A stretch of DNA of 42,071 nt from Saccoglossus kowalevskii (taxonomy: Eukaryota > Hemichordata > Enteropneusta > Harrimaniidae), in assembly GCF_000003605.2 (NCBI RefSeq), contig NW_003148781.1, positions 1,642-43,712 of the forward strand. Direction: 5' to 3'. The translations under genes were made by a program, and so were the position numbers. Below are positions 1 to 9,815 of this stretch, in pieces. The notes under the pieces are model-generated. The model worked only from the letters and a program-made list of their open reading frames with translations, had not been told where the DNA came from and ran no database searches. Within the stretch, counting starts at the first letter, position 1; each line of letters starts with the position of its first letter.

Positions 1-240
1 TAATATGGCAATGTGTGGTATGGCATCCTGTGATATGGTGTGTGGCATGTCATTGTGTGGTGTGCAGTATGGCACTATGCAGTATGGCATTGTGTAATAT
101 GGCAATGTGTGGTATGGCATCCTGTGATATGGTGTGTGGCATGTCATTGTGTGGTGTGCAGTATGGCACCATGTGGGTGTAATATGGCAATGCGCAGTAT
201 GGAAATGGTGTGGTATGGTGTTTTGTCATATGCAATATGA
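1..240. repeat. Minisatellite, ~94/85-bp units of TATGGCA-type motifs
   Basis: The block starting TAATATGGCAATGTGTGG at base 1 recurs at 95 and again, truncated, at about 180, giving units of about 94 and 85 bp. Inside each unit a shorter motif (TATGGCA, GTGTGGTAT) recurs at about 20-bp spacing, so the larger unit is a higher-order form. Open frames on both strands here (40-240 plus, 50-271 minus) translate to monotonous Trp/Val/His or Pro/His/Ile strings and are repeat artefacts. The array runs off the left edge. Confidence 0.85.
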
Positions 241-439
241 CATCGTTTGGTATGACATTTCTACTGTACACCGACTCTGCCTATTTTGGGGAATTAAACT
301 TAATTAAATTATTAGTATAGTTTAGTCAATTGGGTTCCGGGTTACACTGGCATTCCTGAACTTAACTATAACCTTGACCTCGTAAATTTCACTGACTGTA
401 TCTGTGAAGTTGAGCTCCCTTCATAAACTATAATTGAAC

Positions 440-473
440 CACAGTCCCTCAGCCACAATTTTGAGGGACTGTG
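440..473. mobile_element. 34-bp miniature inverted-repeat element with 7-bp TSD
   Basis: The termini CACAGTCCCTCA (440-451) and TGAGGGACTGTG (462-473) are perfect 12-bp inverted repeats around a 10-bp centre. The element is flanked directly by ATTGAAC on both sides (433-439 and 474-480), a 7-bp target-site duplication. The first 11 bp of the terminus are identical to those of the 283-bp element at 41440-41722, which also has a 7-bp duplication, so both belong to one DNA-transposon family. This copy keeps little beyond its ends. The superfamily is not assignable from so little sequence. Confidence 0.75.
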
Positions 474-480
474 ATTGAAC

Positions 481-1494
481 TGAACGCTGACGCAATATCG
501 TTCACTACATGTAGTTCTGTGGCTTTATGTTTTCCTGTAGCCGGCGGGCTTTCACGAAATAACCGGCGATAAAAAACGAACTACAGCGAAACAAAGAGAA
601 ATACATTACTGCAACTGGCTACATGTGTCTATACGCATCTGCGTAAATTAAATTTACTAACCGAAAAAGTTCAGTCAATTGGATCTCCCCATAGTTGTTT
701 TTATGTCGCCGGTATGAAAGGACTTCTGCCTGTAGAGTTCCCAAAGAACCGACATCTTGGACTGAACCATTTACACGATAGGTGACAACCAATTTCATCG
801 CACTGGGATTTTCATTTTTTTTAAATATGTATTTAATTATTACTTGTTCATATAATTTATTTTATTTATTTCATGGAAAAAGTTGTTTTAATCGCGAAAT
901 CCAAACAAGGTATGTAAAGATAGTTAAAATAATACAAAACAATATTTCTGTAGCAAAATAATAACAAAAACATTTTAAAAAAAATATAATAAATATATAA
1001 TAAAATACAAGCAAAAACGTGTCATATTATATATAAGATTTCAATCATTTTGAGAGAAAGTGAGTTGGTACATATTGATATGATATGATGTTGGGCAAAG
1101 TTTCTAGAACCGACACCAGAGGGCGTAACGAGTCCTACCTGCTTGTTGTCAATATCACGTCAATATCACGTGTCTAGTAGTCAGTTGTCCAGATCCACAT
1201 TTCACTAATACGTGTACTTGTCAATAAACAAACATTCACACACAGTCGACGTCTGTTCAAAATATATTCCTGCCAATGGTTAATGATGGCAGTAAATCAG
1301 CATGATAGATGCAGAGACATATGCAGATATTCCAAAAATTACACAGATTTTAGACAAATCTTACAATCTTTAACAAAATTTATATGCCGATTGTCGATAT
1401 TCTGAAATCTTGCATTTTGTTCCTTTCGTGTGGTATATCATTTATTTTCATAAACTCTGTTTAGTAGAATATATATATGCACAATTTAAACAAA
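481..1494. other. Intergenic stretch, no gene seen
   Basis: AT-rich sequence with stops in all frames. I see no exon-like open frame, RNA gene or further repeat structure. The 820-1050 segment is strongly A/T-rich with several A-runs. Confidence 0.5.
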
Positions 1495-2655
1495 TTACAA
1501 AATTAAATGTTTTATATATAGAATACTTTCAAAATAATTAGTGTACCCATCTTCCAATCTAACACATGATTTTAACTCCTTATACATACTGTTGATGACT
1601 TTGATGAACTTGTCACTCACCCCATCTCTGTACATTTTGTAAAACAGTCCATTCCTCCGAATTGTACCAAAAGCTTTTGCTAAATCCACAAAACACATAT
1701 AAAGAGGCTGTGATTTTTTAATAATTTTGCCATTTTTTTCTAATTTTGTTGTGGTTATTCATAATAGACTTGAGAACAAATACATGATCAGAGGTCCTGC
1801 AGTCTTTCTTAAAGCCAATTTGATATTTAGATAAAATATTATAATTATTAAGGAACTTGTTTAGCCTGTTATTCAGAATAATCGAAAACAATTTTCCTAA
1901 ACAGCTCGTTATTGTTATACCGCTATAGTTTGAAGGATCATCTTTGTTACCTGATTTATATATTGGTACAATATATCCTTTACTCCAAAGGGATGGGTAT
2001 TTTTCATCTTGTAGTACTGTATTAACTATTTTGAGTAAATGATGTTTAATGAACATGAAACCGGATTTTATCATCTCGTTTGAAATGTTGTCAAATCCAC
2101 ATGCTTTTCTATTTTTCAATGTTTTAATTGCCTCTTTGACATCCTTTTCCATTATTGGTTTATCCAGTGTCATGTTGTGTACTTTATCTTTCATCTTCTC
2201 TAATTCCTCTAATTTCTTTATAATTGAACCTTCAAATTTGTTATCATAGTTTTGATCATTTGTAGAATTCAGTGTTTTATAAAAATTAAACCAGCATTCC
2301 GGAGTTATCAAATTGTCCATACGTTGTTTTCCTATTTTTTTCTTGTTGAATGACTTGATCAGATCCCACAAGTCTTTATTATTACAATTTATGTCTTTTA
2401 GATGAGCAATTTTTTTCATAATTTGAGACTTTTGTTCAATTGGCTTTTTTAAATAATTTTTCGCAGTGTTTTCTTGGTCGTACAGTATACCTTTCTCATG
2501 TCTAATTTCTTTGGATTTGCTTTCATCACTTTTTCTAAACGATTAACTTCATTTCGTAGTTCACTACATGTCTTATCAAACCATGGTTTATGTTCGCGTT
2601 TACATGTGGATGCTGATATGACCTTCAGTGAAGATAATACATAAACTATCAACAA
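1495..2655 (-). pseudogene. Decayed non-LTR retrotransposon reverse transcriptase (LINE)
   Basis: Three overlapping-frame minus-strand fragments line up as one LINE ORF2 piece. 2655-2449 holds the linker region before the RT (KPWFDKTCSELRNEV). 2419-1718 holds the N-terminal RT blocks (KACGFDNISNEMIKSG, WSKGYIVPIYKSGNKDDPSNYSGI, then YQIGFKKDCRTSDHV). 1698-1495 holds the first catalytic block (FVDLAKAF, with the usual following Asp replaced by Gly). The frame changes between pieces, at A-rich runs near 2450 and 1710, are frameshifts. The endonuclease domain, the YxDD block and the C-terminus are all missing, so this is a dead copy truncated at both ends. The family resembles CR1/RTE-like invertebrate LINEs, but the clade is not determined. 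No intact promoter or tail is visible. Confidence 0.85.
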
Positions 2656-3519
2656 TCACAAAAGATCGATCGATCAATCAATTTTCCACCCACAATTCAT
2701 ATACTGATTTACAATTAATTAAATGGCGGTGGTCGTCGCGCAGCGCGTTGTCAAATGTATTGTACACGCGTTGTATACGTCGGTATGAGTCCCATAACGA
2801 GTAATAGGCAGCATGACGATCACCGACACTTTAATTATAGCCTTTAAAGATCCCTGACAGTACGATAAATTGTATCCAGATAATTTAGTATAACCTTTGA
2901 CCCATGACAGTATTATCTATCTAATCATCTTGAAATTACTATCTATCTTTCTTGTCGAGTAAATGGTAACTGAGTAATCTGTCAGCAATGTACATCTAAG
3001 ATGGTTGAGTTTACAGACATACCAGAATAAAATATTTCAACTAAACTAGACGACATGTATCAAGTACATTTATTAAAATGTGATCATATAAAATATTATT
3101 TTTATTACATGTGTATTAAAGGTAAATATCGATGATTCGGTGTAAATGTTTATATTACCTACGGAAGTGTTACTTGCCAGGGAATTATTTTGACTTTGCA
3201 GACAAAATAAGTATACATTAAACAAGTGTTTGATTAAAAAGTGACAGTAAATTGAAATGAATAACAGAGTGTAAAACATTATCGACAATTAATCTTTTAT
3301 ATTTATGCTATTTACATGTCATTACAGTTTATATACACATCAATTAGCTGAGATTTCCAGAGAATCTCTGAATGTTCCACCATTTTGGTATACACATTTA
3401 TAAAACATGGAATATGAAGTATGAAGTAGAAATATGATGTTTTAAAACATCTAGTCACAACAAAAGTGAAATATATAAAACTAAAAATGGATTAGTATAG
3501 AGCGCCAGTCACGGGCGGT
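2656..3519. other. Intergenic / 3' UTR of SAXO-like gene B
   Basis: Sequence downstream of the gene B stop (minus strand). On the minus strand, AATAAA hexamers occur at 3106-3101 and 3074-3069, about 415-450 bases after the stop, and are reasonable polyadenylation signals. At 2717-2740 the motif TTAAATGGCGGTGGTCGTCG resembles the terminus of the TTAA-flanked element at 18703-18965, but I found no matching second end. Confidence 0.4.
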
Positions 3520-4219
3520 TTACATCGCAGCAGTATCCATTTCCCGACGGTACTCGGAGATGTAGTCACCGTGCTCCCCGATGGCTATTATCTCGTCCTG
3601 GGGTATAACAATACCCGGTCGTTTGTCCTTTTTACGGTAATATTTGTCCGTATATTCAGTCTGGCCAGCAAATGGTCCATCGTAAACACGCGGGGTTAGC
3701 TTTGGCGCGAAACTCTTAGATGGGCTTAACTCTTTCTGGGTATAATGCCTGTCGTAAGTCGAACTCTTCTCGAATGGAACATCTGAACGTTCGTATCGGT
3801 GCGTGTCGCTGAACGGTTCTGATGCCACGAATTCCCATCTTTTGAAATCATCCTTATGGGTAGTACTGTCTTCAAACTTACCCAGGTCCACCTGATCTGG
3901 AACTGGTGGGCGTACTAGCGCTGGCTTTTTAATTTCGTATCTTTTGTAGTCACGTGTATGCGTTGTCGTCTTTTCGGAGCTACCAGTTTGGTGCTTCCAT
4001 TGCTCTTCGGGTATAATGATGGCAGGAAGATTGATTTTCCATCGCTTATAGTCTGTCTTGTGTGTTGTTGAATCTTGTAGCGGTTTTTCCGATTGGTAGG
4101 GGGCACGATCAGGTCGTATCATATGTACACGGGGAGTTGTTTTCTCTGTGTAGTCACTCCTATGGGTAGTCTTGTTTGCAAATTTAGCATTGCTCATTTC
4201 ATAGTCATCTTCTCTGCGA
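3520..4219 (-). CDS. SAXO-like gene B, exon 4 (terminal)
   Basis: The acceptor reads TTTGTTTCAG|TCGCAG on the minus strand. It continues the phase-2 codon AT|T (Ile) from exon 3 and stays open for 233 codons to TAA at 3522-3520. It encodes five to six Mn-type modules (for example LQDSTTHKTDYKRW, FEDSTTHKDDFKRW, FAGQTEYTDKYYRK) and ends in an acidic/basic tail (ISEYRREMDTAAM). The stop sits in ATGTAAACC, which could itself be read as a phase-2 donor (AT|GTAAAC). I treat it as the true end because the tail resembles the C-terminal region of gene A and AATAAA hexamers follow. Confidence 0.85.
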
Positions 4220-7200
4220 CTGAAACAAATACAACATTATAAGTTATTAAGATATATTGTGTATAGTATTGATCATAAATTAAATACGATAAGTAACCCT
4301 TATGTAATTTGCATATACAGGGCATATACATAAATAAGTTCGATACCATAAAACATACAAAAATGATCACGGAAAATCATTCAACAAGTTTTGTATGATC
4401 ATTCACGTACATGCAAGTCGTTTATATTTTTACGGAGAAAAAAGGAAACTATTTTCAGGAAAACTTATGTTAAATAATATAAAAAGCGACCATTTAAAAA
4501 CATTTCCCATATGATTCAATGTAAACACTTTATTCTATAGAAAACTTAAACTAATATTCAACATTTTCCACCATTACAACGTACCCCTCATAACACTACA
4601 TGTCATTTTGATCATTGTTTGTATTATATCCCTTACACGGGCTGTACACCGAGTGTAATACTCATCTTGGGTTGTACACTGGGTATGATACTCATATAGG
4701 TTGTACAGGGTGCCATACTTACATGGGTTGTACAGGGTATCATACTTACATGGGTTGTACAGGGTGTTATACTTACATGAGTTGTACAGGGTGTCATACT
4801 TACATGGGTTGTACATGGTGTCATACTTACATGGGTTGTACAGGGTGTCATACTTACACAGGTTGTACAGGGTGTCATACTTACACGGGTTGTACATGGT
4901 GTCATACTTACATGGGTTGTACAGGGTGTTATACTTACACGGGTTGTACAGGGTGTCATACTTACACGGGTTGTACAGGGTATCATACTTACATGGGTTG
5001 TACAGGGTATTATACTTACATGTGTTGTACAGGGTGTCATACTTACATGTGTTGTACAGGGTGTCATACTTACACGGGTTGTATAGGGTGACATACTTAC
5101 AAGGGTTGTACAGGGTGTCATACTTACACGGGTTGTACAGAGTGTCATACTTACATGGGTTGTACAGGGTGTCATACTTACAAGGGTTGTACAGATGTGA
5201 TACTCACCTTGGGTTGTACACTGGGTATGATACTCATATAGGTTGTACAGGGTGTCATACTTACATGGGTTGTACAGGGTGTTATACTTACACGGGTTGT
5301 ACAGGGTGTTATACTTACACGGGTTGTACAGGGTGTCATACTTACACGGGTTGTACAGGGTATCATACTTACATGGGTTGTACAGGGTATCATACTTACA
5401 TGGGTTGTACAGGGTATTATACTTATATGGGTTGTACAGGGTGTCATACTTACACGGGTTGTACAGGGTGTCATACTTACACGGGTTGTACAGGGTGACA
5501 TACTTACAAGGGTTGTACAGAGTGTCATACTTACATGGGTTGTACAGGGTGTCATACTTACAAGGGTTGTACAGGTGTGATACTCACCTTGGGTTGTACA
5601 CTGGGTATGATACTCATATAGATTGTACAGGGTGTCATACTTACATGGGTTGTACAGGGTGTTATACTTACACAGGTTGTACATGGTGTTATACTTACAT
5701 GGGTTGTACAGGGTGTCATACTTACATGGGTTGTACAGGGTGTTATACTTACACGGGTTGTACAGGGTGTTATACTTACATGGGTTGTACAGGGTGTCAT
5801 ACTTACACGGGTTGTACAGGGTATCATACTTACATGGGTTGTACAGGGTATCATACTTACATGGGTTGTACAGGGTATTATACTTACATGGGTTGTACAG
5901 GGTGTCATACTTACACGGGTTGTACAGGGTGTCATACTTACACGGGTTGTACAGGGTGACATACTTACAAGGGTTGTACAGAGTGTCATACTTACATGGG
6001 TTGTACAGGGTGTCATACTTACAAGGGTTGAACAGGTGTGATACTCACCTTGGGTTGTACACTGGGTATGATACTCATATAGATTGTACAGGGTGTCATA
6101 CTTACATGGGTTGTACAGGGTGTTATACTTACACAGGTTGTACATGGTGTTATACTTACATGGGTTGTACAGGGTGTCATACTTACATGGGTTGTACAAG
6201 GTGTCATACTTACATGGGTTGTACAAGGTGTCATACTCACATGGGCTGAAGAGAATGTGATACTTACACAGGTTGTACAGGGTGTGATACTCACCTTGGG
6301 TTGTACACTGGGTATGATACTCATATAGGTTGTACAGGGTGTCATACTTACATGGGTTGTACAGGGTATCATACTTACATGGGTTGTACAGGGTGTCATA
6401 CTTACACGGGTTGTACAATGTGTGATACTTACATGGGCTGTACAGGGTGTCATACTTACACGGGTTGTACATGGTGTCATACTTACATGGGTTTTTCACG
6501 GCGTGATGTTCTTGGTACATAGTCATCTGTGTACGTTGATTTGCCTTTGAATTTCTCACCACTCGCTGCCGGCTTAAAATCTGGTTTACAGCTCTCGTTT
6601 TTGCTTATCTCGCGTGGTATGTATTGTCGTCGATAGAGCGACTCCTTTTCGAATGGAACGTCTGACCTCTTATATTGAGTGTGGGGATTACGACCTCGTT
6701 CTGGTATATAGGTCCACGTTTTGAAGTCATCCCTGTGGGTTGTGTCGTCCTGGAATTTTCCAAGATCTACTTTCTCTGGTGTTGGGGGACGTACTAATTT
6801 TTCTTTCTTTACTTTGTAAGGTTTGTAGTCGTTTTTATAATTCGTCAGTTTTGCAAAGCTTCCTTCTCGTGTATCCAAGTTATTTGATGGTAAAATGAGG
6901 TCCGGTAAGCTGATGTCCCATGGTTGGTAGTCTGTTTTATGCGTGGTATCATTTCCCACTGGCATCTCCGAATGAATGATGTCCCGAGGTGGACGAATTG
7001 CTTGAGTTCGGGAGGTCTTTTTCGGAGTGTAGTCTCGTCTAAACATGAGATATAATAGTTAATACGAATGAACGCATTGGCGTGGGTGTATATATGTAGT
7101 GAAGCGCCCTCAATCATATTCCAATTACCATTTATAAAATGTGGTCGGTAACTGCGATGTGTGGTGGATTCGTGTTAAGGATTCTATATCTTGAATCCAG

Positions 7201-9776
7201 ACGGGCAGAAAAAATGCGGAATTACCATTGTGTTCAACAGGTTTCAATTTTGCATTAGATTTGACATAGACATACTGTGACGTCACATTCATATATTTTT
7301 AATTAGTCCAATGAATTGATTTTTCAATTAGACCTCACGTGGTGCATTTCACTTATTCGTAATCAAAATGCGAGATTGACGTTCATCATCTCACCATCAT
7401 TAGGTCACATTTGAGTATGATATATAATAGGATACGCCGTCACGTAATGTTCATATATGGGCATATATTATAATCGAGTTACTCACGTGTATATTGTTTT
7501 TTTGTTCAAAGGTTTGCCTTTGTACATCTTACTGTTAGCATACACAGGTTGGTTGACGTACATCGTCCCCGAATGGTTGCCATTGATGGTCGTCGTTGGC
7601 TCATAACAACCACTGAAACGAAAAAAAAAAATCATTTTCAACGTTTGTCCACTAAGTGACAAAAAACATAATCAGGTATTTCAGCATTTAACATTTATAA
7701 TCAGCATTTAGACTCCCTAAAATAAGAGTTTTGATTTAATATGCTAAAACCATCAATTTGAAAAGTATAGAAGTTAATGGGAATTTGTTTTGGACAATAC
7801 AAGACACTGAATTCAAGAACTGCGCCAAAGGACAAACTGTAACATCCATCACACATTGTTATGTAATATATTTTTGTTAGGTTTTGGAGTTTTACATATT
7901 GAGTTAAATTTCAGGGACGAACTACAAATGTAAAACTCCAAGTTTTCAGACAATCTGAGAATAAAGTTACTTAGTTTTTAACCATGTCATTTTGATATAA
8001 CGTCCGTCACAAACATATTTCTGATTACCCCGGCCTCAATATGTTTTTCAAGCTAAGAATATTTCCTCATGGCATGAGTATCCTAGTGGCATAAGCAAAT
8101 CTATAACACAGTGTCAAATTCCACAAGGCAATACTCTAACAATAAGGAAGACTGAAATATAACTTCCAGCCCCTCTGATTGTAACGTCCATCGCTGTGGA
8201 ATTTCCCCATGGAGTATCTTGGGTTATATTTGACAGTGGAGATGTCTCCACTTAGATGCATGTGATAGGGATGGGTACCGACATGTTTGTTTCATTATTA
8301 TATATGTCACGGACAAAAGCCAAAACATAAAATGAAAAATACTTTATAGCAAAATATTTTAAGTTTAGCATTACAATATACCCATTATATTTGGAATTAC
8401 CTTAAAACATTGACTTCTTCTTACTTTTGTTTTAGACCAGTTGATTTATATAACAACAAATTAATCATACAACAAACTATTAGTAATTATTTACGTTTAC
8501 ATATGCCAGCAAAGTTTTTCTGATTAATTCCTGTTTCACCGCTTTAAAATCATGTCGTATAACTGTTTAAGCCCGTATAGTTTTTAAGGATTTGGTACGA
8601 TTAGTGTTAATGAGCGGAACCACTTTTCTATAAATGAGCGGAACTACTTTAAATTTCCATAAAATGAACAGAACTACTTTTCTATGTATGCAATTTGTGT
8701 AAATATATACAGTACATCATTCGATGTGGTTGAAATGGCAGAATCAATAACAATAAAGAACATTTAAAAAAACAGAACCCAAAACAATTTTATATCTCGC
8801 ATCAATTTACTTTTGCGAATTAAAATCCGTAAAATAACGCTCACACCAGGTGAGACAATTGAGCAGTACCACCACAGGACAACTAACTTCACACTATGTG
8901 ACTTTCTCTCGGGAAAGTCATCGGCCATGTCAACTTTATCATTTAAATTACCCAACGACTGTGGTTGGGTAATTTAAATGATAAAGTTGACATGGTCGAT
9001 GACCCAACCAAACTCTATCGTCCGCAAACTATGATAGCGGTAGCAGTATCGTCTGGCAGTAACAGTTGAGCGGGCAGGTTACCAAATGTGACCCACGTGT
9101 TATGTGGCAAATAACATTTACAGACCCATTGAAAACATTTTCCAGTTGATTTAGCAGCGGCAATGTTTCTATTAGTCTTACATCAAATTACGTTGAAAGG
9201 AATGTTTTCTTCTGTGATAATTCAAACGTTGGTCACGGATATTTCCAATATACTAGCTCCATGGATTTTACAGTTGGTCTTTTCAAATCAGGCTCTGCTA
9301 TCCCCTTCCATTTAATTTCAAATACTCAAACCGCGTCCTTTCGTTCTCTGAACGCTGACGGTCGTAAATATTCAGCCGATTCAACCATACATGCTGTCCA
9401 TGTAATGCCGACATACGCTCAATTTACAATACAAAAATAAAGGGTTTCAACTATATCAACACTGGTGCGCCCTCAACTTCAGGTGCTAGCATAGCTGCAT
9501 ATTTGACACCCTCACAACGAGTGTCAACAAACAACATAAAAGATTGTCTTAGTAACAGTCGAGAGAAGTCATATTGGTGTCAACACGTATTGCACTTACA
9601 ATTTAATTAACCATGACAACGGTCACTTAGTTGGTTTAATCCCAATGTTCTCCCGCAGGGGTATTTGGATTTGACCTCAAGTAAAATCCGCCGTATTGTG
9701 TCGCCGCACTGCCTACGGTGTTATTCAGAGACTTATAGCTGATAAAATCATTCCTAGTAATCGCTGTCGAATACAT
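3520..9776 (-). CDS. SAXO-like axonemal microtubule stabilizer, gene B (spliced, 4 exons)
   Basis: Spliced model: exons 9776-9676, 7612-7487, 7038-6487 and 4219-3520, totalling 1479 nt and 492 residues. All three introns have GT/AG ends and are phase 2. The protein is a string of Mn-type modules of SAXO/FAM154 proteins, each with a core like TTHKTDYKRW or STYTDDYVPR followed by a short basic/proline linker; at least eleven are visible. In the known family, such modules bind and stabilize microtubules of centrioles, basal bodies and axonemes. No transmembrane segment or signal peptide is seen. Residues about 74-260 (exon 3) and 271-460 (exon 4) are two copies of one six-module block, sharing RPP.P..VDLGKF and RSDVPFEK. 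Exon 1 is the least certain part. A second SAXO gene lies upstream on the same strand (25308-16324), so these are probably tandem paralogues. An X-box at 9802-9815 suggests RFX control. Confidence 0.8.
4220..6486 (-). other. Gene B intron 3, filled by a minisatellite
   Basis: This 2267-bp phase-2 intron has donor AT|GTAAGTAT at 6486 and acceptor TTTCAG at 4220. About 82 percent of it (4628-6486) is the 27-bp array described separately. Only the 3' ~400 bp (4220-4627) is ordinary AT-rich intron sequence. Confidence 0.8.
4628..6493 (-). repeat. 27-bp minisatellite made of tandem 5' splice sites
   Basis: About 69 tandem units of 27 bp. On the gene's sense (minus) strand each unit contains CCC(A/G)TGTAAGTATGACACC followed by CTGTACAA. 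The octamer GTAAGTAT (ATACTTAC on plus) occurs in 56 units by my count, including the functional donor of exon 3 at 6486. The array therefore begins exactly at the exon-intron junction, and the last exonic bases (ACCCAT) belong to the first unit. Variant units with GTGAGTATCA / ATGAGTATCATACCCAG recur with start-to-start spacings of about 542, 380, 461 and 246 bp, showing higher-order duplication. Because 27 is divisible by 3, long repetitive frames exist on both strands; these are not genes. Confidence 0.95.
6487..7038 (-). CDS. SAXO-like gene B, exon 3
   Basis: Acceptor TCATGTTTAG|ACGAGAC and donor CCCAT|GTAAGTAT; 552 nt, phase 2 at both ends. It encodes a block of about 185 residues with modules such as DTTHKTDYQPW, KLTNYKNDYKPY, DDTTHRDDFKTW, ESLYRRQYIPR and KSTYTDDYVPR. 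If the intron is retained, the TAA inside the donor stops translation at once (EKPM*), which explains the apparent stop at 6485. The symmetric 2-2 phase makes this exon skippable or duplicable without frameshift, and exon 4 looks like a diverged copy of it. Confidence 0.88.
7487..7612 (-). CDS. SAXO-like gene B, exon 2
   Basis: Acceptor CGTTTCAG|TGG at 7612 and donor TACAC|GTGAGT at 7487; 126 nt, phase 2-2. It encodes GCYEPTTTINGNHSGTMYV and then NSKMYKGKPLNKKTIYT, where MYKGKPLNKK resembles MYKSYPLSKN of gene A exon 2. Only this frame is open, and it joins exon 3 through AC|A (Thr) to give IYTRDYTPKK. Confidence 0.85.
7613..9675. other. Gene B intron 1
   Basis: AT-rich intron of about 2.06 kb between the predicted first coding exon and exon 2. 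It contains the long perfect-arm hairpin at 8917-9003. I see no further exon. Short GCGCCCTC motifs lie in the flanks at 9467-9474 and, in intron 2, at 7104-7111. Confidence 0.5.
8917..9003. repeat. Foldback hairpin, 40-bp arms, 7-bp loop
   Basis: The left arm 8917-8956 (from GTCATCGGCCATGTCAAC to TTACCCAAC) is the reverse complement of 8964-9003 with one mismatch (G/A at the eighth base). They are separated by the loop GACTGTG. No flanking target duplication is apparent, so it may be a recent inverted duplication or a foldback element rather than a MITE. Transcribed as part of the gene B intron it would give a long stem. Confidence 0.9.
9676..9776 (-). CDS. SAXO-like gene B, predicted exon 1
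   Basis: ATG at 9776-9774 opens MYSTAITRNDFISYKSLNN and then TVGSAATQYGGFYL, and ends in phase 2 at TTGAG|GTCAAA. Joining AG to the T of exon 2 gives Ser and FYLSGCYEPTTTING. The stretch is GC-richer than its surroundings, has no better upstream acceptor, and sits 25 bp downstream of a perfect RFX X-box. The donor GTCAAA is weak, so the exact 3' end is uncertain, but it is the exon whose phase fits. It is too short to be found by length alone. Confidence 0.55.
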
Positions 9777-9801
9777 TATATTTATTGTAATGTAATGTTG
9801 T

Positions 9802-9815
9802 GTTGCTATGGCAAC
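9802..9815. promoter_or_regulatory. RFX X-box upstream of SAXO-like gene B
   Basis: GTTGCTATGGCAAC matches the RFX X-box consensus RYYNYYWWRRNRAC at all 14 positions and is nearly palindromic. RFX factors control ciliary genes across animals. The site lies 26-39 bases upstream of the predicted gene B ATG, as expected for the promoter-proximal element of an axonemal gene. Confidence 0.65.

Noticed and set aside
4574..6562. Many long open frames (up to 334 codons) on both strands with Tyr/Cys/Thr-rich repeats
   Set aside because: They arise because the 27-bp unit is a multiple of three and lacks stops. The only real coding part is the exon ending at 6487.
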